From NCBI GenBank assembly GCA_010909725.1, contig JAACMV010000022.1:372001-436000 (forward strand): a stretch of 64,000 nt of DNA, in the 5' to 3' direction. This stretch comes from Picochlorum sp. 'celeri' (taxonomy: Eukaryota > Chlorophyta > Trebouxiophyceae). The notes below the pieces were generated by a model. It searched no databases and was not told where the DNA came from. It saw only the letters and a program-made list of their open reading frames with translations. The translations under genes and the position numbers were made by a program. Shown here one piece after another: positions 1-9,070 of this stretch. Position 1 is the stretch's first letter; the number at the start of each line of letters is the position of its first letter.

Positions 1-467
1 TTGAGATGTTTGAGCATATGAAGAACTACAAAGAGCTTTTGCGGCGAATCTCTACCTGGTTGAAGCCGGGAGGGTTCTTGTTTGTGCATATTTTTGTGCA
101 TAGACTTGGCTTGCCCTATCATTATGTGGTTGAATCTGAAGAGGACTGGATGACAAAATACTTTTTTGCAGGAGGCACAATGCCTTCTTCTGACTTGTTG
201 CTGCATTTTCAGGACGATCTGAGTATCGAAAAACAATGGTACATAAATGGAAACCATTATAGTAAAACTTTAGAGGATTGGCTTGTGCGCCATGATACGA
301 GCAAGAGCAAGATCCTGCCCTTGTTTGAGAAGACATACGGAAAAGGACAGGAAGTGAAATGGTTTGTGTATTGGCGACTGTTCTATTTAGCCTGTAGCGA
401 ACTTTTTGCGTACGATCGTGGAGAAAGATGGGGAGTCGGTCATTATTTGTTCAAGAGGAGAGACTAA
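1..467 (+). CDS. C-terminal part of a coclaurine N-methyltransferase-like / cyclopropane-fatty-acid-synthase-like SAM methyltransferase (5' truncated)
   Basis: The reading frame is already open at the window edge (first full codon at base 3), so this is the last ~154 residues of a longer protein. It opens with EMFEHMKNY and then LLRRISTWLKPGGFLFVHIF, which is motif post-I/II of the CFA synthase/coclaurine N-methyltransferase group. The C-terminal end WFVYWRLFYLACSELFAY and W(G)VGHYLF is characteristic of the plant-type, fatty-acyl-phospholipid-synthase-like branch. The family transfers methyl groups from SAM to a lipid or amine; the substrate cannot be told here. The N-terminal SAM-binding part lies outside the window. 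Its stop is only 4 nt from the stop of the convergent NAA25 gene, so the two 3' UTRs must overlap. Confidence 0.8.
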   Translation, partial: EMFEHMKNYKELLRRISTWLKPGGFLFVHIFVHRLGLPYHYVVESEEDWMTKYFFAGGTMPSSDLLLHFQDDLSIEKQWYINGNHYSKTLEDWLVRHDTSKSKILPLFEKTYGKGQEVKWFVYWRLFYLACSELFAYDRGERWGVGHYLFKRRD

Positions 468-471
468 GAAA

Positions 472-3400
472 TTACAATATTTCGCAAATTTTTAGACTAT
501 CCTTGAGATGTTGCAAGGAGAATGAGATTCTCCTAAAAGTATCAATCTGTGCATTTGCGAGATTTTGAAGACACGCAGATCCATCAAAATGATTCATTTT
601 GTCTATTCCTATGATATATGTGAATGATTCTAATGTGTCTTGGTATTCTTCCGTGATATACTTATGTACGTCCAATTCCACTATTGCAGTTACCGTGTCG
701 AGCAATGTGTCTGTTCCGTTCAAAACAACTGCAACGCATTTCTTCAAGTCACCTCTCATGAAACCCAACGTAGACCATGGTCCATCAGCATTTGAATTTT
801 TGAACAGATGATGCAGTGTGTAGGCAAGCCAAACATATTCCTCTGACACTAGCCTTGAAAGCAAAGCCACCCCTGCATTCCCAGGAAAGCACGAAGAAAC
901 AGCACCAGAATCAGATCTCACGCCGTTGAGTAAAGAAATACAGTGCTCTATGGACTTTGATGCAATATTTTCCAGTTGTCCGAGAACATTGGACATCAGG
1001 ACGTTTCCTTGATGAGTTCCCTCTGCCATTGTTTGGTGTACCTGATACATGAGCAAGATGATTGCCGTTGAAACAAACTCTGGAACTTTTGGCATCGATG
1101 TTTCGATTTCAACCCGATGTGCAATTCCAGTCATCATATTTAAAGGCCAAAGGGCATCGCTGTCAAGCGAGTCTGCATTCAGGCCCAGACCCTCAAATGC
1201 CTGCCTCAGCCAAATGTACACCTCATTTTGGCTCTCGGAATTTGGCTGCCTCTCACAGGCGTGACTAAGAATACGCGGAAATTTCGCACGCTGAATGATT
1301 TGATTGCTCACAGTTTTCTCCCAAGATGCGCGAGAGTCGGACACGCCTGTTGCATTGGACTGATATGACCACCATGCTCCACTGCGCCCACCAACCGGGA
1401 TGTTATCCACACCATTGTTCCACCAAGAGATGATTGAACACGCTGGCCCAAGGGCACAGGGAGGATACCAAATTGGTCTCACAGTAAAGTCGTGATTGTG
1501 AACTAAATCTTCCGATTCAGGGAGGCCATTTTCGGCATGGATCTTTTCTGGACTTTCCCTGGACAAGCATGAGAGGCGGCACTGCATTATGGTGGTCTCG
1601 CTCTTGTACAGGTGATAGGTCGCTGATTTATCCAAACGATTGATAAAATCAACAAACTCGGGAACTTTAGATAATGTTGCCTGTTCATACGCTGAATATA
1701 AAGCTTCCCTAGCTTCCATCTCCTGAACAGTGTGCAAATTCTCAATGCCATCAAACCATTTGCGGTATCCACTTTCGTCAGGACAGGATGCCATGACTAT
1801 GGGGATCATCCAATGACCAGTCATACTATCATGTAACACTCCTTTGATATCAAGCGTGGCAAATTGCTCTGATGAGAGGGATGCAGCTCCTAATAAACCA
1901 TACAATGCTGATGCAGCCAACCGAAGTGGAGCAGATACCTTTCTCTCCACTTGTGCACATTCGATACAAAGCAAGGCCAAAACAAGCAAATGCCATGGAT
2001 GTTCCCTAAACTCTTCCATACCTTGGCCGTCCATGGGTTGATCTTGGACAAGGGCCATGCTGCATAACAATGGGACAATAGCCAAGACTAAAAGCTCCTC
2101 TCCCAAACCTCTATCTTTCGGATCAAAGCTGCTGCAAAGATGCTCATTCTCAAAGTACAATTTCATCATCTGCAGAGCATCATGGAGCATATCCGACCAA
2201 GATTCTTGAATCTCATACCCAGCCTCTGACTCCAAGAGATACCCATTGACAAGGCACATGAATGCTTCCTGCTCATCCTGGAGAGAGATATTGCTTGAAT
2301 CTCCCTTGGCCTGTTTATACACATCTCGACAGTGCTTCACCCCCTCTCTAACTATGTATTGTCGCTGTCGCGAGTCCAGGTGGCGCAAATAATTTCTCAA
2401 ATCTGCAGCAAGGCTTGAACTATGTGCCAACCCCTGGATTGCATTCAGCATGGCAGGCATCATGGATTCAAATGTGCCATCGTGTAATGATATATACTTC
2501 TGTACTTCCAATCCTGCTAAAATAATGGAGCGCTTCATTTTTACATCATCACCAAAGCGAGCCCTCATTGCATCCATCCTGGACATGACATGAGACATTC
2601 TATCATCAAATGATGCATCCATGTCTGCTGCAACACCCTGCCATAGTTTCAGCATATGCAACGAATCCCATACTTCTGCTATTCCACCATCTATTCTATA
2701 TAGTGGAAAGTAAAAACCATTGTATCGTTCTAACTCGTCTAACGCCAACTCTGGAAACGTCGAGGCAATAAATAAATGCCAGCACAACCAATTCTGGGGA
2801 TCTTCCAAAGCAGCATCGCCAAACACACGGCTGGCAGCTGAAAACTCGCCTAGCCGCAGATACATGGTGCCGATAAGCATTGATTTCTCTGAATCTGGAA
2901 TCTTATCCTCGCACACGCTATCAAACGCCTGTGCAAGGTCTAAAGCCTCTGCATGCTTCCCAAGACCACAGAGAACATCACACAGAATGAGAAACTTTTC
3001 AAAAGACAACTTGCCTCCGTTTGACTTTGATCGCCTCTGTTCAATCATTGAATACGCAAGAGTCAATAGCCTCTGCACCACAGCATCATCAAAACTTTGC
3101 AGCTTGTTCACAGCATTCTGTGACTGCATCAGCAAGGAGCATATTGACCACCAAACATATGTATCAGCGTTAGGTGCATCTAATTTCGCCAACTTGAAAG
3201 ACTCTTGCTGCTGATGAATGTAGTCCAAATTTCGCACATAGCAGCCAAACAATCCAACCCGAATACCAGGATCATTTGGCCGCTTCTCTACGGCAGCCAC
3301 ATATGCATCTAGGATCCCCTCCTTTTGGTCAAGCGCCCTGTAGACAAACATCATGGTATGCAACACTCGATCATCCTGTGGCCCTTCCTCTACGACACTC

Positions 3401-3684
3401 TTTAAAACAGCCTCGGCAACCTCCCTCTTATTCAACTTGGCTGCACAATATGCCTTGAGTGTCAACACCAACTGACTCTTTGGATACTTCCTGAGCAACG
3501 CCTCGGCCAATTTAGCTCCACTCTGCAACAGAATTAGGGCATTAAAAATCAGATGGAATGCTCAGAAATGCAGGCAGGCAATGGTCGAGCCGCGTATTTC
3601 CTTGAATTCACGTACTTTGTAGTTCTGGGTCTCGATTGCCCCATATATAGGCCCTAATTTCCTCTCTAATGCTTCTGAATACAT
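472..3684 (-). CDS. NAA25: NAA25/MDM20-type auxiliary subunit of N-terminal acetyltransferase B
   Basis: This is the non-catalytic, TPR-rich subunit that anchors the NatB catalytic subunit NAA20 to ribosomes for acetylation of Met-Asp/Glu/Asn N-termini. The predicted protein has 1,039 aa in two exons. Exon 1 (3616-3684) encodes MYSEALERKLGPIYGAIETQNYK, which matches the family N-terminus (RRLRPIYDAI-like). It ends at a GTACGT donor; the 93-nt intron (3523-3615) ends in TTCTGTTGCAG, phase 0. Exon 2 (472-3522) continues SGAKLAEALLRKYPKSQLVL, the classic first TPR. Reading the large frame alone would suggest a TTG start inside the intron, which is wrong. The long helical C-terminal part and total length fit plant NAA25. 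The TAA stop is itself part of a TGTAA word. Confidence 0.85.
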
Positions 3685-4089
3685 TATAAATGAAATAAAA
3701 TCGGTTCTAGTGATGAAATGCCGTCTGCTGTGACGACTACCTCAGCAAAACACTCATGCAGTGTACAATTTCGAGCGATCCATCCGCAATACAGCACAGC
3801 AATGGATAACCGATATTTCCAAATAATCTATAGCAATATTTCAGTAGTCTATGACCATATGCATGGGTATTTGGCTGCGAAGATTGGGTGCCTTCATAAA
3901 ATGGATGGTATGCTCGGTCAAACGATGGTTTTCATGGGACATGTCCACCATGCGTACTGTACAGTATGTAGACTGATGCATTTTTGAATTTGGATCTAGC
4001 TTCAGGATCCTTCCCAACCGAACGATTGCCATTAATTTTTTTTTATATTTTTTACATTAATTTCGGAACAAAACAGCAGAGAACCCAAA
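3685..4089. other. Divergent intergenic region between NAA25 and the PLAC8-family gene
   Basis: About 400 bp between two divergently read start codons, so it probably holds both promoters. It contains an A/T-rich run at about 4032-4052 shortly before the PLAC8 start. No convincing ORF, RNA gene or repeat is visible. Confidence 0.5.
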
Positions 4090-4476
4090 ATGTCTCTTGA
4101 ATGGGAGGTTGGTATCTGGAACCCTTGCGCAGATATCGGAAACTGTCTTTGGGGTTGGATCGTTCCCTGCTGGCTTCATGGCAGTACTGTTGTGAAACTT
4201 GATAAAGCTCAGGGGAAGATCGATGATGGTTGTACGAAACCCTGTCTTATATTCTGGTTGCTGCACCTGTGTTGCCTGCAAGGTTGTGTTGGGTGTTCTT
4301 CTCGTCGTCAGCTCAGAGATCGTTTCAATTTGGAAGGAAACGACGTGAATGCGTGCTTTTCATATACAATCTGCTCGTGTTTGTCGGTGATTCAGGATGC
4401 AAACGAATTCCGCGCCCAAACGGATGCAGCTCTGAACAAGCCAACCCAGGCGCCTGCTCAGCAAGAGATGAAATAA
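4090..4476 (+). CDS. Small cysteine-rich PLAC8-family protein
   Basis: 128 aa, single exon. The order WEVGIWNPCADIGNCLWGW, then PCWLHG, then a hydrophobic Cys-rich stretch (LLHLCCLQGCVGC), then RRQLRDRFNLEGNDVNACF and a last Cys-rich block (ICSCLSVIQDANEFR) follows the PLAC8 domain: a WxxGLFdC start, a CP motif, a membrane-associated CC-rich centre, an LRxxYxLxG motif and a C-terminal CCxCalcQexrE-like block. Family members in plants (FWL/CNR, PCR, MCA proteins) act at the plasma membrane in cell-number control, metal or calcium transport. The consensus CC pairs are partly replaced here, so it is a divergent member. The Met at 4090 follows AAA and begins exactly at the domain. A TGTAA word lies at about 4582-4586. 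Confidence 0.7.
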   Translation: MSLEWEVGIWNPCADIGNCLWGWIVPCWLHGSTVVKLDKAQGKIDDGCTKPCLIFWLLHLCCLQGCVGCSSRRQLRDRFNLEGNDVNACFSYTICSCLSVIQDANEFRAQTDAALNKPTQAPAQQEMK

Positions 4477-4711
4477 ATGCGCTCGATGCCTCTCATATCG
4501 AGCCAGATAATAAAAAAAGATACAATAAAGTTTTGATCTTTGGTTGCATATAATACTGCAGAGCACTATTGTATGCATCTTCTGTAACAACTCATTTTGA
4601 GCACTGTCTTTACTACGATAGTCGAAACCGTGTTTGCTCCTTGGAGTGTCGGAACACGCCCCCATACAGGTATAGACAAACTGTTTTAAAAAGCCTTTGA
4701 TATCGATAGAA

Positions 4712-5113
4712 ATGAAGGTCTGCAGTGCTCTTGTATTGCTGCTTCTCGTCGCAGCACAAGCAAGGCAGCACAAGAGAGATTTACGACAGACTCAGGGGTG
4801 CGAAAACTGTCCACCGGGGACGGAATGTATATATGAAATGTGCTATACAGTTGTAGCCAGTCCACCTGGGTTGGAGAGTGCGTGTAATGAGGCAGTGTGT
4901 AAAGTTGAATCTGGAGGGACCTGTGTTGAGGACAAGTGTGTTGTACCTGTTAGCATTGCAAGCACGGATACAAATAGTACGCAAACAACAGATGATGATG
5001 ATAATGATGATGATTCAGTGAATGAAAAAGTATCTGCATCCTCGGCTGTGACACGTTCAATATTGTTGTCTGCTACCATGGCACTAATTGGGTGCCTTGC
5101 TCTTGTTCTGTAA
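4712..5113 (+). CDS. Small secreted Cys-rich protein with signal peptide and GPI-type C-terminus
   Basis: 133 aa starting at MKVCSALVLLLLVAAQARQ, a textbook signal peptide; the in-frame TTG upstream is not used. The mature part carries two short Cys modules (CENCPPGTECIYEMC, and CNEAVCKVESG...CVEDKC), followed by a T/N-rich and Asp-rich linker (DDDDNDDD). The last ~20 residues (SILLSATMALIGCLALVL) form a hydrophobic tail without charged residues after it, as in GPI-anchor signals. No known family is recognised; a cell-surface protein is inferred. Its last 41 nt overlap the 3' end of the convergent MT-A70-like CDS, and the stop TAA forms part of a TGTAA word. Confidence 0.7.
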   Translation: MKVCSALVLLLLVAAQARQHKRDLRQTQGCENCPPGTECIYEMCYTVVASPPGLESACNEAVCKVESGGTCVEDKCVVPVSIASTDTNSTQTTDDDDNDDDSVNEKVSASSAVTRSILLSATMALIGCLALVL

Positions 5114-6317
5114 CAACAGCCCATCCTGGTCTATCGTTCTCTTCTACAGTTCCCCACAGCTCCACCAGCTTTCCTTTACTCTGCGGCAGCAGAATTTCTA
5201 TATATGAATACGTCTCTAAAGGACACATGTCACCATCCTTTTGATAATCGAAAATAACATCAGGGCTCCTTTGATGCCTCAACTCTATATTCTGTATCCT
5301 ATCAATTGCTCTAAACATGTACAGCGTGAGATGAGATCTTCTCACATATTCAGAATCTTCTTTTGCGATTGTATTATTTGGTTCCATCCATACCCAGGTC
5401 AAATTCTCAATGTAGGCATACCCATGTGTCTGCATCAACTTGCATACAGGATGTACAAGTTCTTTTGGGGTCCATACGAAAATGAATCCATACGGCACAA
5501 GAGATTTGAACGATACAGAAGAGATTCTTTTCATCGCGTCGTCATGCGTGTACCCTCTATACCACGTTGAATTGACCAACACAGCCTCTGCCACCGATTC
5601 AGGCAGCATGGATGCAGACAGCATCTTCATATCTGGAACCTTGATACAACCCGCCGTCCTTTCCTGTTTTGGAGGCGTATATGGAGCTATAACACGTCCC
5701 CAAGACAATGGAATAGGAGGAGGTGGAATCCGAATGAACTGAATAGCATTGGGATCTGCAACTTTGATCCTTCTCCTCACGAGTGCTTGTGTCGACGGAT
5801 TATACGCCGTCACCACCCTGTGCCGTACTTTGGACAACAGTTTCTGTCGAGCTGGTTTCTTCCCTCTCGATCGACTCCCCTTCTTCTTATACTCTGCTTC
5901 CTCCCAGTCATCGTCATCCGACCAAAAGGACCGAAGCATATCCTCATCATCAGAGATGATGTCATCTTCCCCATACCTTTCATGCGTCAACTCCAGAACA
6001 TCATCGATCCCTGCTAGCATGGCGTTATTCTGCAGAGCAGTTTTCACATTGAACATACTCGTCTGCTTGAACACCTGAAGCAACTGATCATCAGTAAGCT
6101 GATGATCTCCATCCTTGTTTGTCTCTCCATTCTCCTCCAGCTCTTTCGACTTTTCCTCCCGTCTCTGAATCTCTTCCAACTCTTGGAATTTAGACATGAT
6201 CATTTCGGGAGTCTCATCGTCCTCGACATACCCAACATAGTGAACAGCAGAGGGAACTGTGGTTGTCCCATAGCGAGAATTGGTTCGACGCCTCGGCCGC
6301 CGCTCTTCTTTCGACAT
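5073..6317 (-). CDS. MT-A70-like protein with a degenerate catalytic motif
   Basis: 414 aa, single exon. The first ATG is at 6317 (MSKEERRPRR); the frame continues upstream only to a TTG. The N-terminal ~190 residues are charged and low in complexity, with acidic stretches (DDDDWEEAEY) and basic KKKGSRSRGKK. The C-terminal ~180 residues resemble the MT-A70 (N6-adenosine methyltransferase) fold: VPYGFIFVWTPKELV corresponds to the GFLFLWVT strand, ENLTWVW to the following strand, RRSHLTLYMF to the SKEHCLVG region, RSPDVIFDYQKDG to the Kpd/e segment, and KLVELWG to the KIELFGR end. At the place of the catalytic D/NPPW the sequence reads VNSTWY, so Asp-Pro-Pro is absent. It may be a structural partner, as METTL14 is to METTL3. 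That role is inference. Confidence 0.65.
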   Translation of the reverse strand: MSKEERRPRRRTNSRYGTTTVPSAVHYVGYVEDDETPEMIMSKFQELEEIQRREEKSKELEENGETNKDGDHQLTDDQLLQVFKQTSMFNVKTALQNNAMLAGIDDVLELTHERYGEDDIISDDEDMLRSFWSDDDDWEEAEYKKKGSRSRGKKPARQKLLSKVRHRVVTAYNPSTQALVRRRIKVADPNAIQFIRIPPPPIPLSWGRVIAPYTPPKQERTAGCIKVPDMKMLSASMLPESVAEAVLVNSTWYRGYTHDDAMKRISSVSFKSLVPYGFIFVWTPKELVHPVCKLMQTHGYAYIENLTWVWMEPNNTIAKEDSEYVRRSHLTLYMFRAIDRIQNIELRHQRSPDVIFDYQKDGDMCPLETYSYIEILLPQSKGKLVELWGTVEENDRPGWAVVTEQEQGTQLVPW

Positions 6318-6561
6318 TTTATATAAAATCGTATATAAAGGACTATTTGAGATGAAATCTATCAACTAGGGAGCGTATAAGCGCGGAAGTGAGGAATCTC
6401 AATTCAAAATATAGGTACGCTTGAAAACCTTATAGCAGCGAATAAAGCACCTCATTAAAGCTTTATTGACATACTATAAGCATTATAGAGCTGCAATTCC
6501 TTCCTATGAACACGATCGCCCTGCCAGGATGATTTTTTGTGTTTTTTATACGGAATTCTGA

Positions 6562-7461
6562 ATGGACTTTGCATTCATTCTCTCAAGGAAGCAGATACTG
6601 TTTCCCTCCTCCAAAAGCAAACAATATCTTCTTTTTATATTCAGTACAAGGATGCGGCATGGGCCTCTTCTGAAGCAAATTCAAAGACTTTGGGTTTCGA
6701 AAAGAGGGACTGGTTCCAGTGGAAACAACAGCGCCATCTCGATAGTACCAGGCTGTGCTGCACACATGAGTACGAATTATAACCGTGATCATGGTGGAGT
6801 GTCGGAGATTCGGCATCAGAAGCGTCTGTTGCGACGAGAGGTGAAGAAAGTCTTGGCACAGTTGACTGACCAGGAGATGGAAGCGCAAAGCATGCGGGTA
6901 GCATCTCGTGTGGTTGATGAACTGCGTATGATCGATTCGATAGAGTCCATGACTCTCTTCATATCGTGTCCAAAATTGAAGGAGGTTGATACGTCTTTGA
7001 TACTGAGGAGGGCTTTGGAGAGCTCATCGACAGAGAAAAAAGTGTATTTGCCACGAGTGTTGGATTCGGATTCCAATATGCATTTCCTGCGAACTCGGCA
7101 GGGCGATACGTACGATGTTGTTCCACCTTTTGGTATTCAAGAACCCACGCTGTATGCGCCTGATGGGTCGAAGAGGGAAGATATTGTAGAGTCAGACACA
7201 CCCTTGGATGTCATCTTCATGCCAGGGCTGGCATTCAGCCCACGGGGTGAACGGCTTGGGCGTGGTGGTGGATACTATGATAGCTTTATAGAAAAATATA
7301 TGAGTCATGCGAAGGAAAAGGGCTGGGATACAAAGCCTACGTTGGTAGGGTTGGCATTTGATGAGCAGATTGTGCAAGACCCTATTCCGACAGACAGCCA
7401 TGATCAATTGGTGGATCTAATCATCACGCCAAGCTGCGTGTACAAGTGCTCCCATTCATAA
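6562..7461 (+). CDS. 5-formyltetrahydrofolate cyclo-ligase
   Basis: 299 aa, single exon. The enzyme converts 5-formyl-THF with ATP to 5,10-methenyl-THF and feeds one-carbon metabolism. Family features seen: RHQKRLLRREVKKVL at the start of the domain, KVYLPRV, the phosphate/folate loop GERLGRGGGYYDSF near residues 230-245, LVGLAFDEQIV, and the ending DQLVDLIITPS. About 75 residues precede the domain (MDFAFILSRKQILFPSSKSK...), basic and hydroxylated and low in acidic residues. This fits an organelle-targeting extension; plant 5-FCL is mitochondrial. The ATG at 6562 is the only early Met that includes it. The gene shares a ~245-bp divergent promoter with the MT-A70-like gene and converges with ATP23. 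Confidence 0.88.
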   Translation: MDFAFILSRKQILFPSSKSKQYLLFIFSTRMRHGPLLKQIQRLWVSKRGTGSSGNNSAISIVPGCAAHMSTNYNRDHGGVSEIRHQKRLLRREVKKVLAQLTDQEMEAQSMRVASRVVDELRMIDSIESMTLFISCPKLKEVDTSLILRRALESSSTEKKVYLPRVLDSDSNMHFLRTRQGDTYDVVPPFGIQEPTLYAPDGSKREDIVESDTPLDVIFMPGLAFSPRGERLGRGGGYYDSFIEKYMSHAKEKGWDTKPTLVGLAFDEQIVQDPIPTDSHDQLVDLIITPSCVYKCSHS

Positions 7462-7526
7462 ATATACAATACTAGTATGACCCTGTGAACAGACAAATTG
7501 AGTACTGGTGCTGCTGCTGAATACAT

Positions 7527-8120
7527 CTATGGTCTCCTATCAAACGGCGCAGTGTCCTCAAAGCACACTGCAAACGCCTCCTCAACTGCCTGTTCAGCCT
7601 GTCCAGGCTTTTGGCAATATGGATTCATTTTGACCGAAAGCAACGCACGCCTCTTCACACATGTTTGATGCTGCCTTCCTACTTTAAAATGCCCTCGAAG
7701 CATTTCCATCTTGTAATTGCAATCTCCAGACAGGGATGCAGCTCGAATCTCACTGCATGCATGATGTGCACAGTTGCACCAATCCAAATCCTTGGCCCGA
7801 CAATGATCATACGCATGAATGAGTTCATGTGTCAACGCATGCGTTACTTCTTCCTGTGACCCGAGGTGATTATGGCAGAGGATCACTCCATCAGGAGCGC
7901 GGAATCCACCACCCACCTCGGCATTGCACTGCTGTACTTTGATAAAATCCTCCTCAATCGTGCATCCTGCCTCTGCTATTTTATCAAGCATGAATTTCAC
8001 CATTGGTTCCCTTCGTTTAGCATAATCTACCATTCTCTGGCAGTCTTCAAAGGGCATACCAAACCATTTGGGAGGTTCCGACTCCACAGGCTCGGCAGAA
8101 CTGGTCTGTTTGGTTTGCAT
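7527..8120 (-). CDS. ATP23: Mitochondrial inner-membrane metalloprotease ATP23 homologue
   Basis: 197 aa. In yeast ATP23 processes the Atp6 precursor and chaperones F0 assembly; the plant and animal orthologues (KUB3 in human) are short like this one. The zinc-protease motif HELIH is at residues 98-102, in THALTHELIHAYDHC. It is followed by the family-specific DWCNCAHHACSEIRAASLSGDC and CVKRRALLSV segments. The C-terminus VEEAFAVCFEDTAPFDRRP closely matches the family end. The Cys content (twin CX-type cysteines) fits import into the intermembrane space. No separate presequence is evident. The ATG at 8120 is well placed. Confidence 0.92.
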   Translation of the reverse strand: MQTKQTSSAEPVESEPPKWFGMPFEDCQRMVDYAKRREPMVKFMLDKIAEAGCTIEEDFIKVQQCNAEVGGGFRAPDGVILCHNHLGSQEEVTHALTHELIHAYDHCRAKDLDWCNCAHHACSEIRAASLSGDCNYKMEMLRGHFKVGRQHQTCVKRRALLSVKMNPYCQKPGQAEQAVEEAFAVCFEDTAPFDRRP

Positions 8121-8220
8121 CGAGAAACGGTGTTGCAGCTATACTATATCCATTCTGTGCTCATTCGTTTTACATAATATGTCTCTCCGAGCAAATTTCA
8201 ATTTGCGATAACTCCTTCCC

Positions 8221-8930
8221 TAGGCCTAGGGCGAGTCTGCCCTCAGAAACCCCACCAATCGCTCTATTTTCATCTCCTCTTCCATTTGGTGCCACGCCGA
8301 GCCCAATGGCGTCGTGGATGGGGCAATGGCCATGGTCGGTCATCCTTAGGCTTGGGTAGGGTAAGTAACCCTATCGACCTGATAGGCCCTATCATAGGGT
8401 GTGATAGGGTGGAAATTTTTGGCAAATAGGGTACCAACTACAAGGGTTCTATCAAAGTATGTCTTTGATGGGAAGCACTGATTGGGTGGTGCAGGGGGAA
8501 AGTCAAAGGAGGAAGACTTCTTAAACGGGCCGAAACAGCTTCCTTACGTTTATGAATGGATACAAAGGCCTAAATAGAAGCCTGGACGTATTGTCACCAA
8601 AGGTCAGTCATGTCTTAGCTTAGCAGTCTGAAAATGACATTTCTTCTTCAATCCCACAACCTTTGTGAGAAAGAGGCCTTTCCTATGAGTTAGGGTCACT
8701 CAAATATCATGGCAACGTATATATAGACCATTTACAAGACTTGCATTGAGTTGAATCACAAAGACATTCATGGAAATGGCGTATAGGCCAACGATAGGGT
8801 GCAGACCCTATCAACTTCGTGGCCTATTTTGCCATCAAAGGGAGTCTTTGATCGGTCATTATGGTCTGAAACACCCTATCGATCGATAGGGTGATTTTTC
8901 AGATCGCCCTAGGGCGCCCTAGGGCGCCTA
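8221..8930. mobile_element. Degenerate hAT-like non-autonomous element (element A), non-coding
   Basis: No coding potential. An internal start TAGGCTTGGGT (8347-8357) equals the left terminus of element B at 11272. A block at 8833-8863 matches 25 of 31 bases with 11780-11810, at almost the same distance from the right end (98 and 92 bp). Inverted-repeat pairs ATCAAAG/CTTTGAT occur near both ends (8451-8469 and 8834-8852). The word GATAGGG/CCCTATC is clustered near both ends (8353-8411, about 8790-8816, 8871-8893). The outer edges read TAGGCCTAGGGCGA at 8221 and, in reverse complement, TAGGCGCCCTAGGGCG at 8930. I found no target duplication, so the borders (8221 or 8347 to about 8930) are uncertain. 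Confidence 0.55.
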
Positions 8931-9070
8931 TACCGTTCCTTAAACTCCTGCCAGAGTCTGTGAACAAGGACGGCGAGAGTGATGATGCCAATGACAATGC
9001 AAACAATTGATTACAGTTCATAATATCTACATTGAGGGCTAAAAAAATTAAAATAAAGTACTCAGTAAAA

